Counted from the stretch's first letter, positions 52,615 through 63,105 are shown. The stretch: DNA of 64,000 nucleotides from Hippopus hippopus (GCA_946811185.2 OX328096.1:71919345-71983344); one strand, 5' to 3'. Notes: generated by a model from the sequence alone, not told the origin. Numbers and translations are program-made.

Positions 52615-53165
52615 CCTTTTACCACACGACGAAATTTTTGATCTGTCCAAATTGAAAGCATTTGCAGACGACAATTTCAATGTGGCTCAAATGATGCAAT
52701 TTTTGTTTGATAGGGTAGAAAACATTGTAGTAAAAGGAGAAAATGCTGGTTACCGGCATTTTCTCCTTTTCCCACAATGTTTTCAAAAGGCTTCTTCCTC
52801 ACGGTCGTTAAAAGTCAGCATTGTGTAGTATGTATGTATGTATGTTAACACCGTTTTCAACATTATTTCAGTTATATCGCGGCGGCCAGTGCACCTATCC
52901 ATGCTTTCCTGGAGTTTCTGTTACCAGTACTCCGCACAATCTTCTTTCCAAGCCACTGGCTGCTTTCCCACATAATCATGGTCGAAACAATGGTCAGCGG
53001 TGGGAAAGGAAGGAATCCTGTCGCAGTGACTATCATCAATCGTCGGAAAGAAATTTGTCAAGCCAGGGGTCGTAACCAGGGATCGAACCCACGACCCTGT
53101 TCTCAAGTCCTGCACCCTACCGACTGAGCTACAGGGGCTCGGTGCATTGTGTGGTAAAGGGTTAA
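52611..53165 (-). mobile_element. Element A interrupted by a SINE near its end
   Basis: TTAACCTTTTACCACACGAC through hairpin and S arm to GCATTGTGTAGTA; after the SINE, GCATTGTGTGGTAAAGGGTTAA. Confidence 0.95.
52831..53143 (-). mobile_element. tRNA-SINE type 2, complete, with 13-bp target duplication
   Basis: Reverse strand: GAGCCCCTGTAGCTCAGTCG (A box), GTGGGTTCGATCCCTGG (B box), body AAGCAGCCAGTGGCTTGGAA, GCATGGATAGGTGCACTGGC, tail of TA(CA)-type repeats. Target duplication GCATTGTGTAGTA (52818) / GCATTGTGTGGTA (53144). Confidence 0.95.
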
Positions 53166-53261
53166 GAGTTGAGATGGGCATGTATAGGTTATAGGACACA
53201 GGTTAATGAAAAAGGTTATCTAGACTTTAGAATGCAATTAAAAGCTTGTTGTTTCTTTGAA

Positions 53262-53515
53262 TGGTTTTTACACCATTTTTAACATGATTTCAGTTATGTT
53301 GCTCCAGCAAGTGCACCTATCCATGCTTTGCTGTAGTTTTCTACTAGTACTTTGCACAATATTCTCCCAAGCCACTGGCTGCTTTCTCACATAACAAACA
53401 TCAAGATAATGTTCAGTATTGAGAGAAGAGGAATTAATCCTGTTGCAATGACAATCATTGATCCTCTGAAAGATATTGGCTGAGTTTGGGATTCGAAGCT
53501 GCAAACCTCTGGTTA
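53262..53515 (-). mobile_element. tRNA-SINE type 2
   Basis: ACAATATTCTCCCAAGCCAC and GCACCTATCCATGCTTTGC; head degraded (GGGATTCGAAGCTGC retains the B box). Confidence 0.83.
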
Positions 53516-53538
53516 TGATAGCTTTTCTGTGAACATGG

Positions 53539-53698
53539 TTTCACCCTTTACCAAACAATCCTGTTTTTTTAATAACCCTGAATAAATAAGCTTTTGAAAA
53601 AGGAAAAATGCTGGTCACCAGAATTTTCTTTTCATGCAATGCTTTCTACCCTTTCAAACTGGACAAGTGTAAAATTTTGCCATCTGGTAAAGATTTAA
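53539..53698 (+). mobile_element. Element A, L arm deleted
   Basis: TTCACCCTTTACCAAAC, centre GGTCACC, CTTTCAAACTGGACAAGTG, terminal GGTAAAGATTTAA. Confidence 0.87.
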
Positions 53699-53795
53699 TC
53701 ACTTAATTTTTCCCTACTGCCTTGGTTTCAGCAAATACTTAAAGTTGACAGGTATGTTCTAGTACAGTAGGTCAGAATTATCAATGTATTAATAA

Positions 53796-53981
53796 ATGTT
53801 AAAAGACAATTTTGTCGATGCATTTGCATACACGATAGGGCTCAAATGATGGATTTCGTATCATCTGAAATGGTAGAAACACTGCGGGAATGAGAAAATG
53901 GAGGATTCCAAGGATTTAAGCTTTTTCAAAAGCTTTCCAGGATGGGGTCAAAAAGCATGGAGTTGTATAGTAAAGGACTAA
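53796..53981 (-). mobile_element. Element A, strongly diverged
   Basis: GATGCATTTGCATACACGA, GAAATGGTAGAAACACTGC, terminal TAGTAAAGGACTAA. Confidence 0.7.
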
Positions 53982-54005
53982 ACAGGTGAGATTAAATGCC
54001 AGTAA

Positions 54006-54343
54006 CCATAACTTTTACCAACCGACGGTTTTAATGACCCTAAAAAACATTTTGGGAAAAGAAGAAAATGCTGGTAACCAGCATTTTCTCCTTAACCCAA
54101 AATGTTTTCTACCCCTTTTCAGACAAATTTGTCTATTTGAGCCATATTTGTTGTCTGCAAATGCTTATAACTGGGAGTGATTGACTGAATATTCTTTATG
54201 CGGCAACAGCTTACCAGTGAATCAAGTGAGGCTCGAGCGTGGGGCCTGCAGCTCATGAGTCCTACACTTTACCACTGAACCACGCAGGACTGCTTTTCAG
54301 TTTAGACCCGTCTAAAATGCTGTCATTCGGTAAGGATCTAAAC
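54006..54343 (+). mobile_element. Element A interrupted in the L arm by a SINE fragment
   Basis: TTTTACCAACCGACGGTTTTA to TCTGCAAATGCTTATAA, insert, then CAGTTTAGACCCGTCTAAAA. Confidence 0.85.
54170..54296 (-). mobile_element. tRNA-SINE type 3 fragment
   Basis: Reverse strand AGTCCTGCGTGGTTCAGTGG (A-box-like), GCTGCAGGCCCCACGC; relative of the 6051 copy. Confidence 0.7.
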
Positions 54344-54485
54344 CAACATGGGTAACAGTTGGAATGTATTAAAAAAATAAATTTTGAGTAGGCTTTTAAA
54401 AAATTTTATTTCAAGACAAAGCAGAAAGAAGACAGAGTAAAAATATATAGTACAAAATTGGAAAACTGTGGTAAGATTACTACAT

Positions 54486-54721
54486 TTTACCCTTTACCAT
54501 ACAATCCCAAATTTTGACATCTCTGACAAAGATGCCTTTTGAAAACATTGTGAGAAAAGGAGAAAATGCTGGTAACCAGCATTTTCTCCTTTTTCCCACA
54601 CTGTTTTTAACTATTTCAAAGACAATTTCCATCCTTTGAGCAAGATTTGTCATTAATTTATCACCTGCAAATACTTTGGATTTAGATAGGCCCAAAATAT
54701 TGCTGTGTGGTAAAGGGTTAA
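54486..54721 (+). mobile_element. Element A, full length
   Basis: TTTACCCTTTACCATAC to GTGTGGTAAAGGGTTAA; hairpin centre GGTAACC. Confidence 0.95.
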
Positions 54722-54832
54722 CCAGACAAGCCTGCTAAAGGACAAGTATAAAGTGCTTGCCTTAGGCAGATGCTAGTAGGATACAGGTAAATCTCATTCT
54801 ATTTTCCAGTCTGGATCTGAAACATTGGCCTC

Positions 54833-55069
54833 TGAACTCTTTACGAGACGACAAAATTTTAGATTTGTCCATATTGACAGCATTCGCAAACGACACATCA
54901 TACGTGAATTGCAAACTGAAATTCGCCTTCAAAAGGGTAGAAAACAGTGGGGAAAAGAGAAAATGCTGGTGACCAGCTTTTTCTCCTTTTCCCACTTTTC
55001 CCAATATGTTTTCAAGAGTTTTCCTTTCTCAGGATTGTTTGAACTGGGATTGTGTGGTAATAGGGTTGA
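54833..55069 (-). mobile_element. Element A with extra TTTTCCCA in right arm
   Basis: Centre GGTGACC; CCTTTTCCCACTTTTCCCAA; ends GTGGTAATAGGGTTGA. Confidence 0.9.
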
Positions 55070-55181
55070 AAGAGGAGGCTACTTAAATTTTTTTAGTATA
55101 CTTTTTTATAAAAGCTGTCTCAAGCAAAAATACTACCAGGTGCATGATTATGAACTATAGGTAATATCCTATTGCACTATA

Positions 55182-55216
55182 TTTAAACCTGTTTACCAAA
55201 CAATCTTGTGTTTTAA
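55182..55216 (+). mobile_element. Element A, first bases only, ends at S-arm TTAA
   Basis: ACCTGTTTACCAAACAATCT to GTTTTAA, where another copy begins. Confidence 0.65.
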
Positions 55217-56551
55217 CTCTTTACCAAACCACACAAGAGGGCCATGATGGCCCTGTATCACTCCACTGGCTTATAAGTAAAAACCCAACATGCCTAACAT
55301 TACAATACTTGGCCAATTGGTTTTGAACTAGAGGACATACAAAATTTTATATAAAAAATCCCACAAGAAAGTAATGACCCCAGGGCAAAGCCATTTATGA
55401 ACACAGAGCTTTAATTTCTTGAATCCGGATAGAGGTCCACAAGATAAAGCCCAATACCAAATAATACAGGTCTAGAATGTATGGTTGTAAACAAGAAGAT
55501 TTTCAAAGTTTCCTAAAATAAAGACCCTGTAAAACATGACACCCCTGAGACAAGGCTAAATTTGGTAGCTCAAGGTCTTATCGAAAGTAACAAGAAGATT
55601 TCTAAAGTTTTCACTAAATAAGCCCATCTAAAACTTGTGACCCCCGTGGTGGGGCCAATTTTGACCCCAGGGCTATAATTTGGGCCCCCTTGGTAGAGGC
55701 TCACTAGATAAAGCTACATGAAAAATTTGGTAGCCCTAGGACTTTTGACTAGGTACGAGAAGATTTTTAAAGTTTTCCCGATGTAAGCCCATGTAAAAAT
55801 TTTGACCCGCGGGGCGGGGCAAATTTTAACCCAAGGGCTATAATTTGGGCACTCTTGGTAGAGCCCCACTAGATGAAGCTAAATGCAAAATTTGGTAGCC
55901 CCAGGCCTTATAGCTAGGTACAGGAAGATTTCTAGAGTTTTCACTATATAAGCCCATGTAAAACTCATGACCCCCCAGGGCAGGGCCAATTTTAACCCCA
56001 GGGCTATAATTTGAAGAAACTTAGTAGAAGTCCACTAGATAAAGCTACATGCCAAATTTGGTAGCCCTAGGCCTTACGGTTTCAGACAAGAAGATTTTCA
56101 AAAATTTTCAATTTTTTTCACTTTTGTTGCCATGGCAACCAGAGTTTTTGAAGGAATCAAATTCTTGCAAGAAATTCTGAAGAAAACCTTGGCAGGATCA
56201 TTTCTGTGAAGTTCCATCAAAATCGGACAGGCAGTTTCAGAAAAGAAGATGTTTGAATTAAAAGTTAATGCAAGCACGGACAGATGGGTGGACACATGAC
56301 GGACATCAGGCCATGGCATACGCCCACTGGCCTTTGGCCAGTGTAGCTAAAAATTTAAGTCCAGTTGAAATTGAAAGCATTTACAGACGATAAAATAACT
56401 GTGACTCAAAATTGAAATTTGTTGTGGGAAGGGTAGAAAACATTTTAAAAAGAAAATAAGCTAGTTACCAGCATTTTCTCCTTTTCCCTCAACGTTTACA
56501 AAAACTTTCTTTCTCAGGGTTGTTAAAAGTTGGGAATATGTAAAGGGTTAA
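55213..56551 (-). mobile_element. Element A interrupted by a 1.1-kb element
   Basis: TTAACTCTTTACCAAACC, insert, then AAATTTAAGTCCAGTTG continues L, followed by hairpin and S arm to TATGTAAAGGGTTAA. Confidence 0.88.
55231..56352. mobile_element. ACAAGAGGGCC-type non-autonomous element with 165-bp internal repeats
   Basis: Starts ACAAGAGGGCCATGATGGCC, ends CACTGGCCTTTGGCCAGTG TAGCTAAAA. Inside, AAGCCCATSTAAAA plus GGGGC..GGCCAATTTTAACCC-like modules repeat at about 55621, 55788 and 55951. Near the end is GGACAGATGGGTGGACAC. No coding capacity seen. This class is common in bivalves, to my knowledge. Confidence 0.8.
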
Positions 56552-56579
56552 ATGAAACAGATCTAGGGTTAAAAAACAA

Positions 56580-57026
56580 TTTACCCTTTACCAAACAATC
56601 CCAAGTTTCGAGGTAAGAAGCCTTTTTTAACCCTTTACCAAACAATCCCTGGTTTTTATGACCCTAACATAAAAGCCTTTTGAAAACATTGTGGGAAAAG
56701 GAGAAAATGCTGGTAACCAGCATTTTCTCCTTTTCCCACAATGTTTTCTACCCTGCTGGAAAAAAATTTCAATTTTTTAGTTACGTTTATTTTGTTGTGT
56801 GCAAGTGCTTTCAATCTGGACCAGTCTAAAATTCTGTCGTTTGGTAAAGGGTTAAAATAACATTGTGGGAAAAGAAGAAAATGCTGGTAACCAGCATTTT
56901 ATCCTTTTCCCACAATATTATTAATCTTTTCAAAGACAAATTTCATTATTTCAGCCACATTTAATCGAAAACAACTTTTTAAATAGATGAGTTTAATTAA
57001 ATTTTAGTTGTCTGGAAAAAAGTTAA
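56580..57026 (+). mobile_element. Element A, host of a nested copy
   Basis: TTTACCCTTTACCAAACAATC..AAGCCTTTTTTAA, insert, then AATAACATTGTGGGAAAAG, hairpin and L arm to AAAAAAGTTAA. Confidence 0.88.
56627..56855 (+). mobile_element. Element A, nested, 229 bp
   Basis: TTAACCCTTTACCAAAC to TTTGGTAAAGGGTTAA, perfect hairpin. Confidence 0.96.
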
Positions 57027-57164
57027 CACAAAATGATAGGTAAATGACACAAACCATAGAATTTACAGTTCAAGAATGAAAACACAGTTTGTAATGAAGC
57101 TTTTAGTAAAGTCTTAACACATCATCAAAAGAAGCCATTTTTTCTTGAGGTAGACTACATTTAA

Positions 57165-57245
57165 AACTACTGTGATAAAAGGAGAAATCCCCTGTAATAA
57201 GCACGTTCTCCTTTTGCCACAATGTATTCATTTGTGTTCATGTAT
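57165..57245 (+). mobile_element. Element A hairpin remnant
   Basis: CTGTGATAAAAGGAGAAAT and TTCTCCTTTTGCCACAATG. Confidence 0.55.
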
Positions 57246-57249
57246 AAGT

Positions 57250-57467
57250 TTAAACCCTTTACCAATTTACAAAAGCTCAGACTTGTCCGAACTGAAAGCA
57301 TTTGCAGATGACAAAATAAATCTGACTTAAAAATTTTAGAAAGTTTTTTAAAGAGTAGTAAACATTGTGAGAAAAGAGTAAAATGCTCTTTACCATCATT
57401 GTCTCCTTTTTCCTCAGTGTTTTTAAAAGTCGTTGTTAAAACATGGGACTGTGTGGTAATGGGTTAA
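57250..57467 (-). mobile_element. Element A, full length
   Basis: TTAAACCCTTTACCAAT to GTGTGGTAATGGGTTAA; hairpin centre CTCTTTACCATC. Confidence 0.9.
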
Positions 57468-57485
57468 CACTTAGATGACAAAAAA

Positions 57486-57702
57486 TTAATCCTTTACCAC
57501 ACAATCCCAACTCTTAATAATCCTGATTGAAAACACTGTGGGAAAAGGAGAAAATGCTGGTAACCAGCATTTTCTCCTTTTTCCACAACGTTTTCAACCC
57601 TATCTAAGACAGAAAAGATAAATTTAGCAACATTTAATATGTTGTCTGCCAACGCTTTCTCTTTGGTTCCTGCCAAAATTTTGTCGTTAGGTAAAGAATT
57701 AA
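57486..57702 (+). mobile_element. Element A, S arm shortened
   Basis: TTAATCCTTTACCACAC to TTAGGTAAAGAATTAA; hairpin good. Confidence 0.93.
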
Positions 57703-57927
57703 CTCTTTACCAAACGCCAAAATTTTAGACTGTTACAAATTAAAAGCACTCGCAGACGACAAAATAAATTTGACTAAAAATTTGAAATTTGTTTTGTGAA
57801 GGGTAGAAAACATTGTGGGAAAAGGAGAAAATGCTGGTTACCAGCATTTTCTCCTTCTCCCACAATATTTTCAAAAGGCTTCTTTCTCAGGGTCGTTAAA
57901 AGTCGGGACTGTGTGGTAAAGAATTAA
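57699..57927 (-). mobile_element. Element A, 229 bp, abutting in opposite orientation
   Basis: Shares TTAA; GTGTGGTAAAGAATTAA end; perfect hairpin core. Confidence 0.95.
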
Positions 57928-58042
57928 GACAAATGAAATGTAGCTCTTGTCTTTCAAAGACTGGAATCATCTTTTTAGCTAACTCTGAACTGTCATCTGC
58001 AAATGTTTCCAATAAGGTCAAGGCTGAAAGTTGGTTACCTTT
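57924..58042. mobile_element. Element A relative without hairpin (L-L)
   Basis: ACAAATGAAATGTAGCTC runs straight into TTGTCTTTCAAAGACTGG and CTGTCATCTGCAAATG. Confidence 0.7.
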
Positions 58043-58258
58043 TACTCAACACATCCAACTTTTAACAAGCCTGAGACATAACCCTTTTGGAAACATTGTG
58101 GAAAAAGGAGAAAATGCTGGTAGCCAGCATTTTTTCCTTTTTAAACAATGTTTTCTATCCTTCCCAAAGCAAATTTCAGTTTTTGACTCACATACATTTC
58201 GTCATCTGCGAATGCTTTGAATTTGGACAAGTCTGAAATTTTGTCATTTGGTAAAGAA
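58035..58258 (+). mobile_element. Element A, full length
   Basis: TACCTTTTACTCAACAC to TTTGGTAAAGAATTC; centre GGTAGCC. Confidence 0.92.
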
Positions 58259-58412
58259 TTCAGACTGGCCCATACTAAAAGCATTTACAAATAACAAATC
58301 AAATGTGGCTCTTGTCTTTCAAAGACAGGAATCATCTTCTGAGCTAACACTAATTTGTCGTCTGCAAATGCTTCCAGCTAGGTCAGGTCGGACAGTTGGT
58401 TGCTTGGTATGG
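58255..58412. mobile_element. Element A relative without hairpin (L-L), second copy
   Basis: CATACTAAAAGCATTTACA..TGTGGCTC, TTGTCTTTCAAAGACAGG, GTCGTCTGCAAATGCTTCC; same junction as 57924. Confidence 0.75.
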
Positions 58413-58572
58413 AGTGTAATTACATGTATTTGTGGAGATAATAGTTTTGTCAGTCAAATATTTCACAGTACAAAGATGATGAGTAACAAAATCAAAGTAT
58501 TGTGGGTATGAGACAATGCATGAGAGATGGTGTGAAAAGTGGGACAATGAGTGGTGATGCAATTCAACATTT

Positions 58573-58885
58573 AACAAGAGCACCACATGTGGGTGCAAAC
58601 GCTCAGCTGCAGTTGCCTTTCATAGAAATTCTAAGTTGAAAAAGGGGCATAACTGTTTCAAAAATGTTCTAAACATTACCTGCCTTTGGTGTATGGGTTT
58701 CCCTTTTAAAAGTCAACAACTGGTCCAAGGTTGAAGTATATGTCTTAAGTAATAACAGAGATATGTATTACAAAATTCAAAGCTTTTAAAAATGTCAGTT
58801 TTTGCATGACAACACAGACAACATTGCCGGGGCTATGACGATACCTCGATGTTTTCTTTGGAAACAGCCGAACTTAAAATATACA
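58573..58885 (+). mobile_element. ACAAGAGCACC-type non-autonomous element
   Basis: AACAAGAGCACCACATGTGG, AAAGGGGCATAACTG-like module, then CTATGACGATACCTCGATG and GGAAACAGCCGAACTTAAAA. Resembles a dispersed bivalve repeat I recognise; no coding sequence. Confidence 0.6.
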
Positions 58886-59142
58886 ACACAATATTACAAG
58901 TTATTCCAAAAATTCCTTTAACAAGATATATTAAAAATTGCTTGAATATTTTAATGCATAGTCTATTGAACAGACTTTATCTAAAACAAGAAATCTTAAA
59001 AGATAAGTGTAAATTTGTCAGCAAATAGGCAGGGGTCAGTAAAATAAACATGTCTACATTTTTTTACCAATCACAAATTTCTATGTATTCATTTGTTATC
59101 AGTACCAAAAAGTAAGTCAAAAGCCAGCACATTCAGCTATGC

Positions 59143-59180
59143 TAGAAAAAAAAAAAAGAAAAAAAAAAAAAAAAAAAATG
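59143..59180 (+). repeat. A-rich low-complexity run
   Basis: Almost pure A over about 35 bases. Confidence 0.9.
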
Positions 59181-59380
59181 TAATAATTGCCATGAATTAG
59201 CACAAAGCATTGGAACAGCACTGGTGAACACATTCAGTTTTTCAAAAACAAAAAAAAAACCAATCTGAATTTCGCAATGAAAAAGTAGTTTCTGTTTCAG
59301 ACATTTTATATCAAGATCATTTTAATTAAGAACATGCAGTTTGAAGTATCGTAGATATAGTACAAGGAAGAAAAAGCCAT

Positions 59381-59605
59381 AACTCTGCACCATACGACAA
59401 AATTTTATATTCATACAAAAATCAAAGGCACCTGCAGACGGCAAATCAAATGTGGCTCATATGACGAGATTGTCTCTGGAAGGGGAGAAAACATTGTGGG
59501 AAAAAGAAAATGCTGGTTAAGACCATTTTCTCTTCTATCCACAATGTTTTCAAAATCCCTCTCTTATAGAGTTGTTAAAAGCTGGGATTGTAAGGGAAAG
59601 AGTTA
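59381..59605 (-). mobile_element. Element A, full length
   Basis: CTCTGCACCATACGACAAAA to GGGAAAGAGTTAT; hairpin centre GGTTAAGACC. Confidence 0.88.
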
Positions 59606-59781
59606 TTGCATAGTCTAATGAACAGGTTTTATATGTATACAAAAAAGCAGTAATTGCCATGAACTCGTACAAGTATTGGAACAGCGCCGGTGAACACATC
59701 CATTGTTTCAAAAAGAAAAATCCAGAGTTTTGCCGTAAATGTGGTTGCTAATGTAGACAGATGAAGCCAAGATCATTCTAC

Positions 59782-60009
59782 TTAACTGTTTACCAGACAA
59801 CAAATCAAAGACTTGTCAAAAGTGAAAGTATTTTCAGATGACAAAATACATAGTACTAAAAAATTAAGATTGGTTTTGGGAAGGGTAGAAAACATTGCAG
59901 GAAATGGGGAAAATGCTGGTTACCAGCATTCTCTCCTTTTTCCACAATGTTTTCAGAGGTAATTTTTCTTTGGGTCATTAAAAGTCAGGGTTGTGTGGTG
60001 AAGAACTAA
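59782..60009 (-). mobile_element. Element A, full length
   Basis: TTAACTGTTTACCAGAC to GTGTGGTGAAGAACTAA; absent from the first duplication unit. Confidence 0.93.
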
Positions 60010-60052
60010 GAGAATGTAGTTTGAATTTGATATATTCCGGGGAAGAAAAAGC

Positions 60053-60322
60053 CATTACTTTGTACCCAACAACCAAACTTTATACTCATACAAATTGAGA
60101 CCATCAAAATTTTGCAGATGGCAAATCAAATGTGACTCAAATGATGAGGATGTCTATGGAAGGGGAGAAAACAATGTAGGAAAAGGAGAAATTACTGGTA
60201 ACCAGTTCTCTACCATGTTTTCTACCATTTGAACTTAGAATTTCATATTTTGAGTAACATTTAATTTGTATGTCTGCAAAGACTTAATTTTGTCTACAAT
60301 TTTGTCAAGTGGTAATGAGTTT
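60053..60322. mobile_element. Element A variant with two L arms (L-L)
   Basis: Left L: CAAATCAAATGTGACTCAAA; right L: TAACATTTAATTTGTATGTC; hairpin right half reduced (CTGGTAACCAGTTCTC). Confidence 0.82.
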
Positions 60323-60708
60323 GGAAAAAAATGGCAGTACATATACAGGCATATAGAACAAAGTATGACAAAGCTTGTTTCAACTGTAACTTAAAAAGAG
60401 ACAATTTCTTCCAACCTACCATAGAACAATACATGGATGATTGTGAAATCTGGGCCTGGTTTTATGAAATAAATTACCGGTAAGTCTTTTATTTTGATGA
60501 AATCCCCTAACAGACTTTTTTTTTTACTTAAGTTCAGTTTGTTATTTGAAACGCATTTCAGTAACATTAAGAGACTTTTGCAACGTTCTCAACACCTGAG
60601 TTGACACAATACTTCAGACTTTGCTTGTCAAAATGATGGACTTATTTCTTTTAACTGAGTTAAGTCTGTTTATTTCGCTGGGTGGTGTTCAAAACTTTTT
60701 GTAAGCTC
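60323..60708. other. stretch without recognisable feature
   Basis: No reading frame or repeat assigned. Confidence 0.5.
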
Positions 60709-60910
60709 TGGGCCCATAATTCAATGATCATTCTCAAGAACATTCTTTGTCATATTCTCCAAGATTTTCAACATTTGAAAGTAACACAACCTCTGATTGG
60801 CTAAACCATATGGTTTAGCCAATCGGAAGTTGTGTTACTTTCAAATTTAGAAAATTAAGGAAAATAAGACTGAGAACATTCCTAAGAATGGTTGGTGAAT
60901 GCAGATCCTA
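60709..60910. mobile_element. Element D, full copy
   Basis: CTCTGATTGGCTAAACCATA / TATGGTTTAGCCAATCGGAAG tip; GGTTGGTGAATGCAGATCC right end. Confidence 0.85.
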
Positions 60911-61101
60911 GATTTGAGAATGTTGCTTAAGTCTGTTAATGTTAGTGAAATGCATCTTGAATAACAAACTCGAGAAAAGTCAGAAACTGAGTCCACTGGT
61001 GGATTTGAGCAAAATCCAGGAATTGGTTTTCTCAACAGAATTCTTATTCAATTTGGTGGATACACTTTCACATGACTTGAATGAATTACATTTTTACACA
61101 A

Positions 61102-61306
61102 ATTCTTTACCACACAATCCCGACTTTTAACGATCCTGAGAAAGAAAGCCTTTGAAAACATTGAGGGACCAGCATTTTCTCCTTTTCCCACAATGTTTTC
61201 TACCCTATCAGACAGAAATCATCACTTCAGCCACATTTCATTTCGTCATCTGCAAATGCTTTTAATTTGGACAAGTCTGTATTTTTTTTGTTTGGTAAAG
61301 GGTTAA
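61102..61306 (+). mobile_element. Element A, left hairpin half deleted
   Basis: CAATCCCGACTTTTAACG; AACATTGAGGGACCAGC junction; L complete to GGTAAAGGGTTAA. Confidence 0.9.
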
Positions 61307-61378
61307 AAATAGGAGTTTTATCAAATGAATCAGACTCCGAGTTAGAATTAGAAGAATCTGAATCTCTCTCTCTCTCTC

Positions 61379-61617
61379 TGCCAATTTCTTTCAGAGGATT
61401 GATGATATTCATTGTGACAGAAGTTATTCCTCTCTCACTGCTAATCATTGTTTCAAAGATGGTTATGTGGGAAAGCAGCCAGTGGCTTGAGAAGAATATT
61501 GTGCAAAGTACTGATAAAAGAAACCCCAGCAAAGCATGAATAGGTGAACTGACTACTAAGACATAACTGAAAGATAAGGTTTAAAATAGCGTCAAACACC
61601 ATACAAACAAACAAATC
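61379..61617 (+). mobile_element. tRNA-SINE type 2, head missing
   Basis: GCCAATTTCTTTCAGAGG, GAAAGCAGCCAGTGGCTTGA, tail CACCATACAAACAAACAAAT; preceded by a CT run at 61365. Confidence 0.85.
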
Positions 61618-62345
61618 TATCCCCTCCCTTACCATGTATTGTGTTTCAAATTGGGGTAATCCCAAGACAGCTTATCAATAAAAGAGTTTACAAAACAAGG
61701 AGAAAAGATATCTTGCATGAAGTTGATCAACAAAATAAAGACTAAAAAATATCAAACAGTAACAGAATTTGAGAATCATCAACCTATCTCCATATTTGGT
61801 AACAACAACAATAACAAGACAGTATAACAATCACTTTGACACCTTCAACTCCTTGATATAGATTTTTCCAAAGTGGATAGAAATCTTGTATCTTGCCAGA
61901 TCTTTGCGAGTGACCATGCCAATAACCTGAAATCATCATCAAGCAATAACTGTTTTTATCACATAACCTCCCTTGTTTTCAGTGCAATATATCCATTACA
62001 AATGTTCTTATCTTATACATGTTTGATATCACAACTGTGTGACGTCATTTTTGTACATACTTCATAGAAGTGAATGGATTTTTATGGGTATTACCGCACA
62101 TGCATCTTTAGATGGCTTTGCATCTTCTGATCTATAATTTGTGACATATCACTATGTGATAAAAAGAATCTGACGTGAGTTGGCATTTGAGAAAAAATTT
62201 ATGAGCTTGTCAAGAAAAAATGTTACCAAGCTCACCTAAGGTTTGCTTAATAACATATTCCCCAGAATCTTTTACCAAAATTTTTATCTCAAAAGCCAAC
62301 TCGTGTCAGATCCTGTATATCTCATATTCATCAATTTGTTCTTGT
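61618..62345. other. stretch without recognisable gene
   Basis: A palindromic TGACGTCA (CRE type) lies at 62040-62047; no supporting promoter context. Confidence 0.45.
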
Positions 62346-62742
62346 TTAACTCTGTTTACCAAACCACAAAATGTTAGGCTTATCCAAGTTGAAAGCATTG
62401 GCATACAAAAAAATAAATGTGACACAAAAATTGAAATTTGTTTTTGAAAGGGTATAGAAGGTTGTGGGAAAAGTAGAAAATGCTGGATCCATATTCACCA
62501 ACCATTCTTAATTTCATTCTAAGTCTAATTCTAGATTTAGAAAGTAATGCAACCTCTGATTGGCTGATTCATTGGTTAAGCCAAACACGAGCTGTGTCAC
62601 TTTCAAATTTAGGAAACTCTTGAGAATAACACTAAGAATGTTCATACATATGGTTACCAGCATTTCTCCCTTTTCCACAATGTTTTTGAAACTCCTCTGT
62701 TTTAGGTTTGCTGAAATTTCTGATTGTTTGGTAAAGGATTAT
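62346..62742 (-). mobile_element. Element A split at the hairpin centre by element D
   Basis: L arm and left hairpin to AAAATGCTGG, element D, then TTACCAGCATTTCTCCC and S arm to TTTGGTAAAGGATTAT. Confidence 0.9.
62486..62653. mobile_element. Element D, nested in element A
   Basis: ATCCATATTCACCAACCATT at left; ACTAAGAATGTTCATACAT at right; tip TGATTGGCTGATTCATTGG. Confidence 0.85.
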
Positions 62743-62847
62743 GCAACAAACGCTTTGACCTTAAGACTTATACTTCTTAACAAATCGGGTCAAATAAAAA
62801 TTTCCATCTAAAAGCAAACCCTGTATTTCAAAGTTTTGAATTTTGGG

Positions 62848-62980
62848 CAGTGTGGATCTGAGATCAGGCTGAATATTCTGCACAGTCTGATCCTGATCTA
62901 CAGTGTCTTCAAAAGGCATTCAGTCTCATCTAATAGCAACCTGCCACTGAGTCTAAGCAGCCCTGGGGCTAAAATCCCTA
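62848..62980 (+). mobile_element. Element B, diverged
   Basis: CAGTGTGGATCTGAGATCAG / CTGATCCTGATCTACAGTG; GCAGCCCTGGGGCTAAA right end. Confidence 0.65.
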
Positions 62981-63105
62981 ATAAAATTGGGAACCTAATA
63001 TGCATTCACTACAACTAAATGGCCTACACCATTCTCTCTAGGCTTTTACTGGTTGATGCATTTTACTGGAATGTTAATATGTTAAAATTTAATATCATAT
63101 ATAAT

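Larger units (their letters stand above)
59189..60170. repeat. segmental tandem duplication
   Basis: AATTGCCATGAA at 59186 and 59652, GGTGAACACAT at 59223 and 59688, GAAGAAAAAGCCAT at 59366 and 60042. The second unit is longer by one element A (59782-60009). Confidence 0.75.

Noticed and set aside
53060..53140. Possible minus-strand tRNA gene
   Set aside because: It is the head of a complete SINE with target duplications at 52818 and 53144.
62040..62047. TGACGTCA as a regulatory CRE
   Set aside because: A single 8-bp match far from any gene start in this window.
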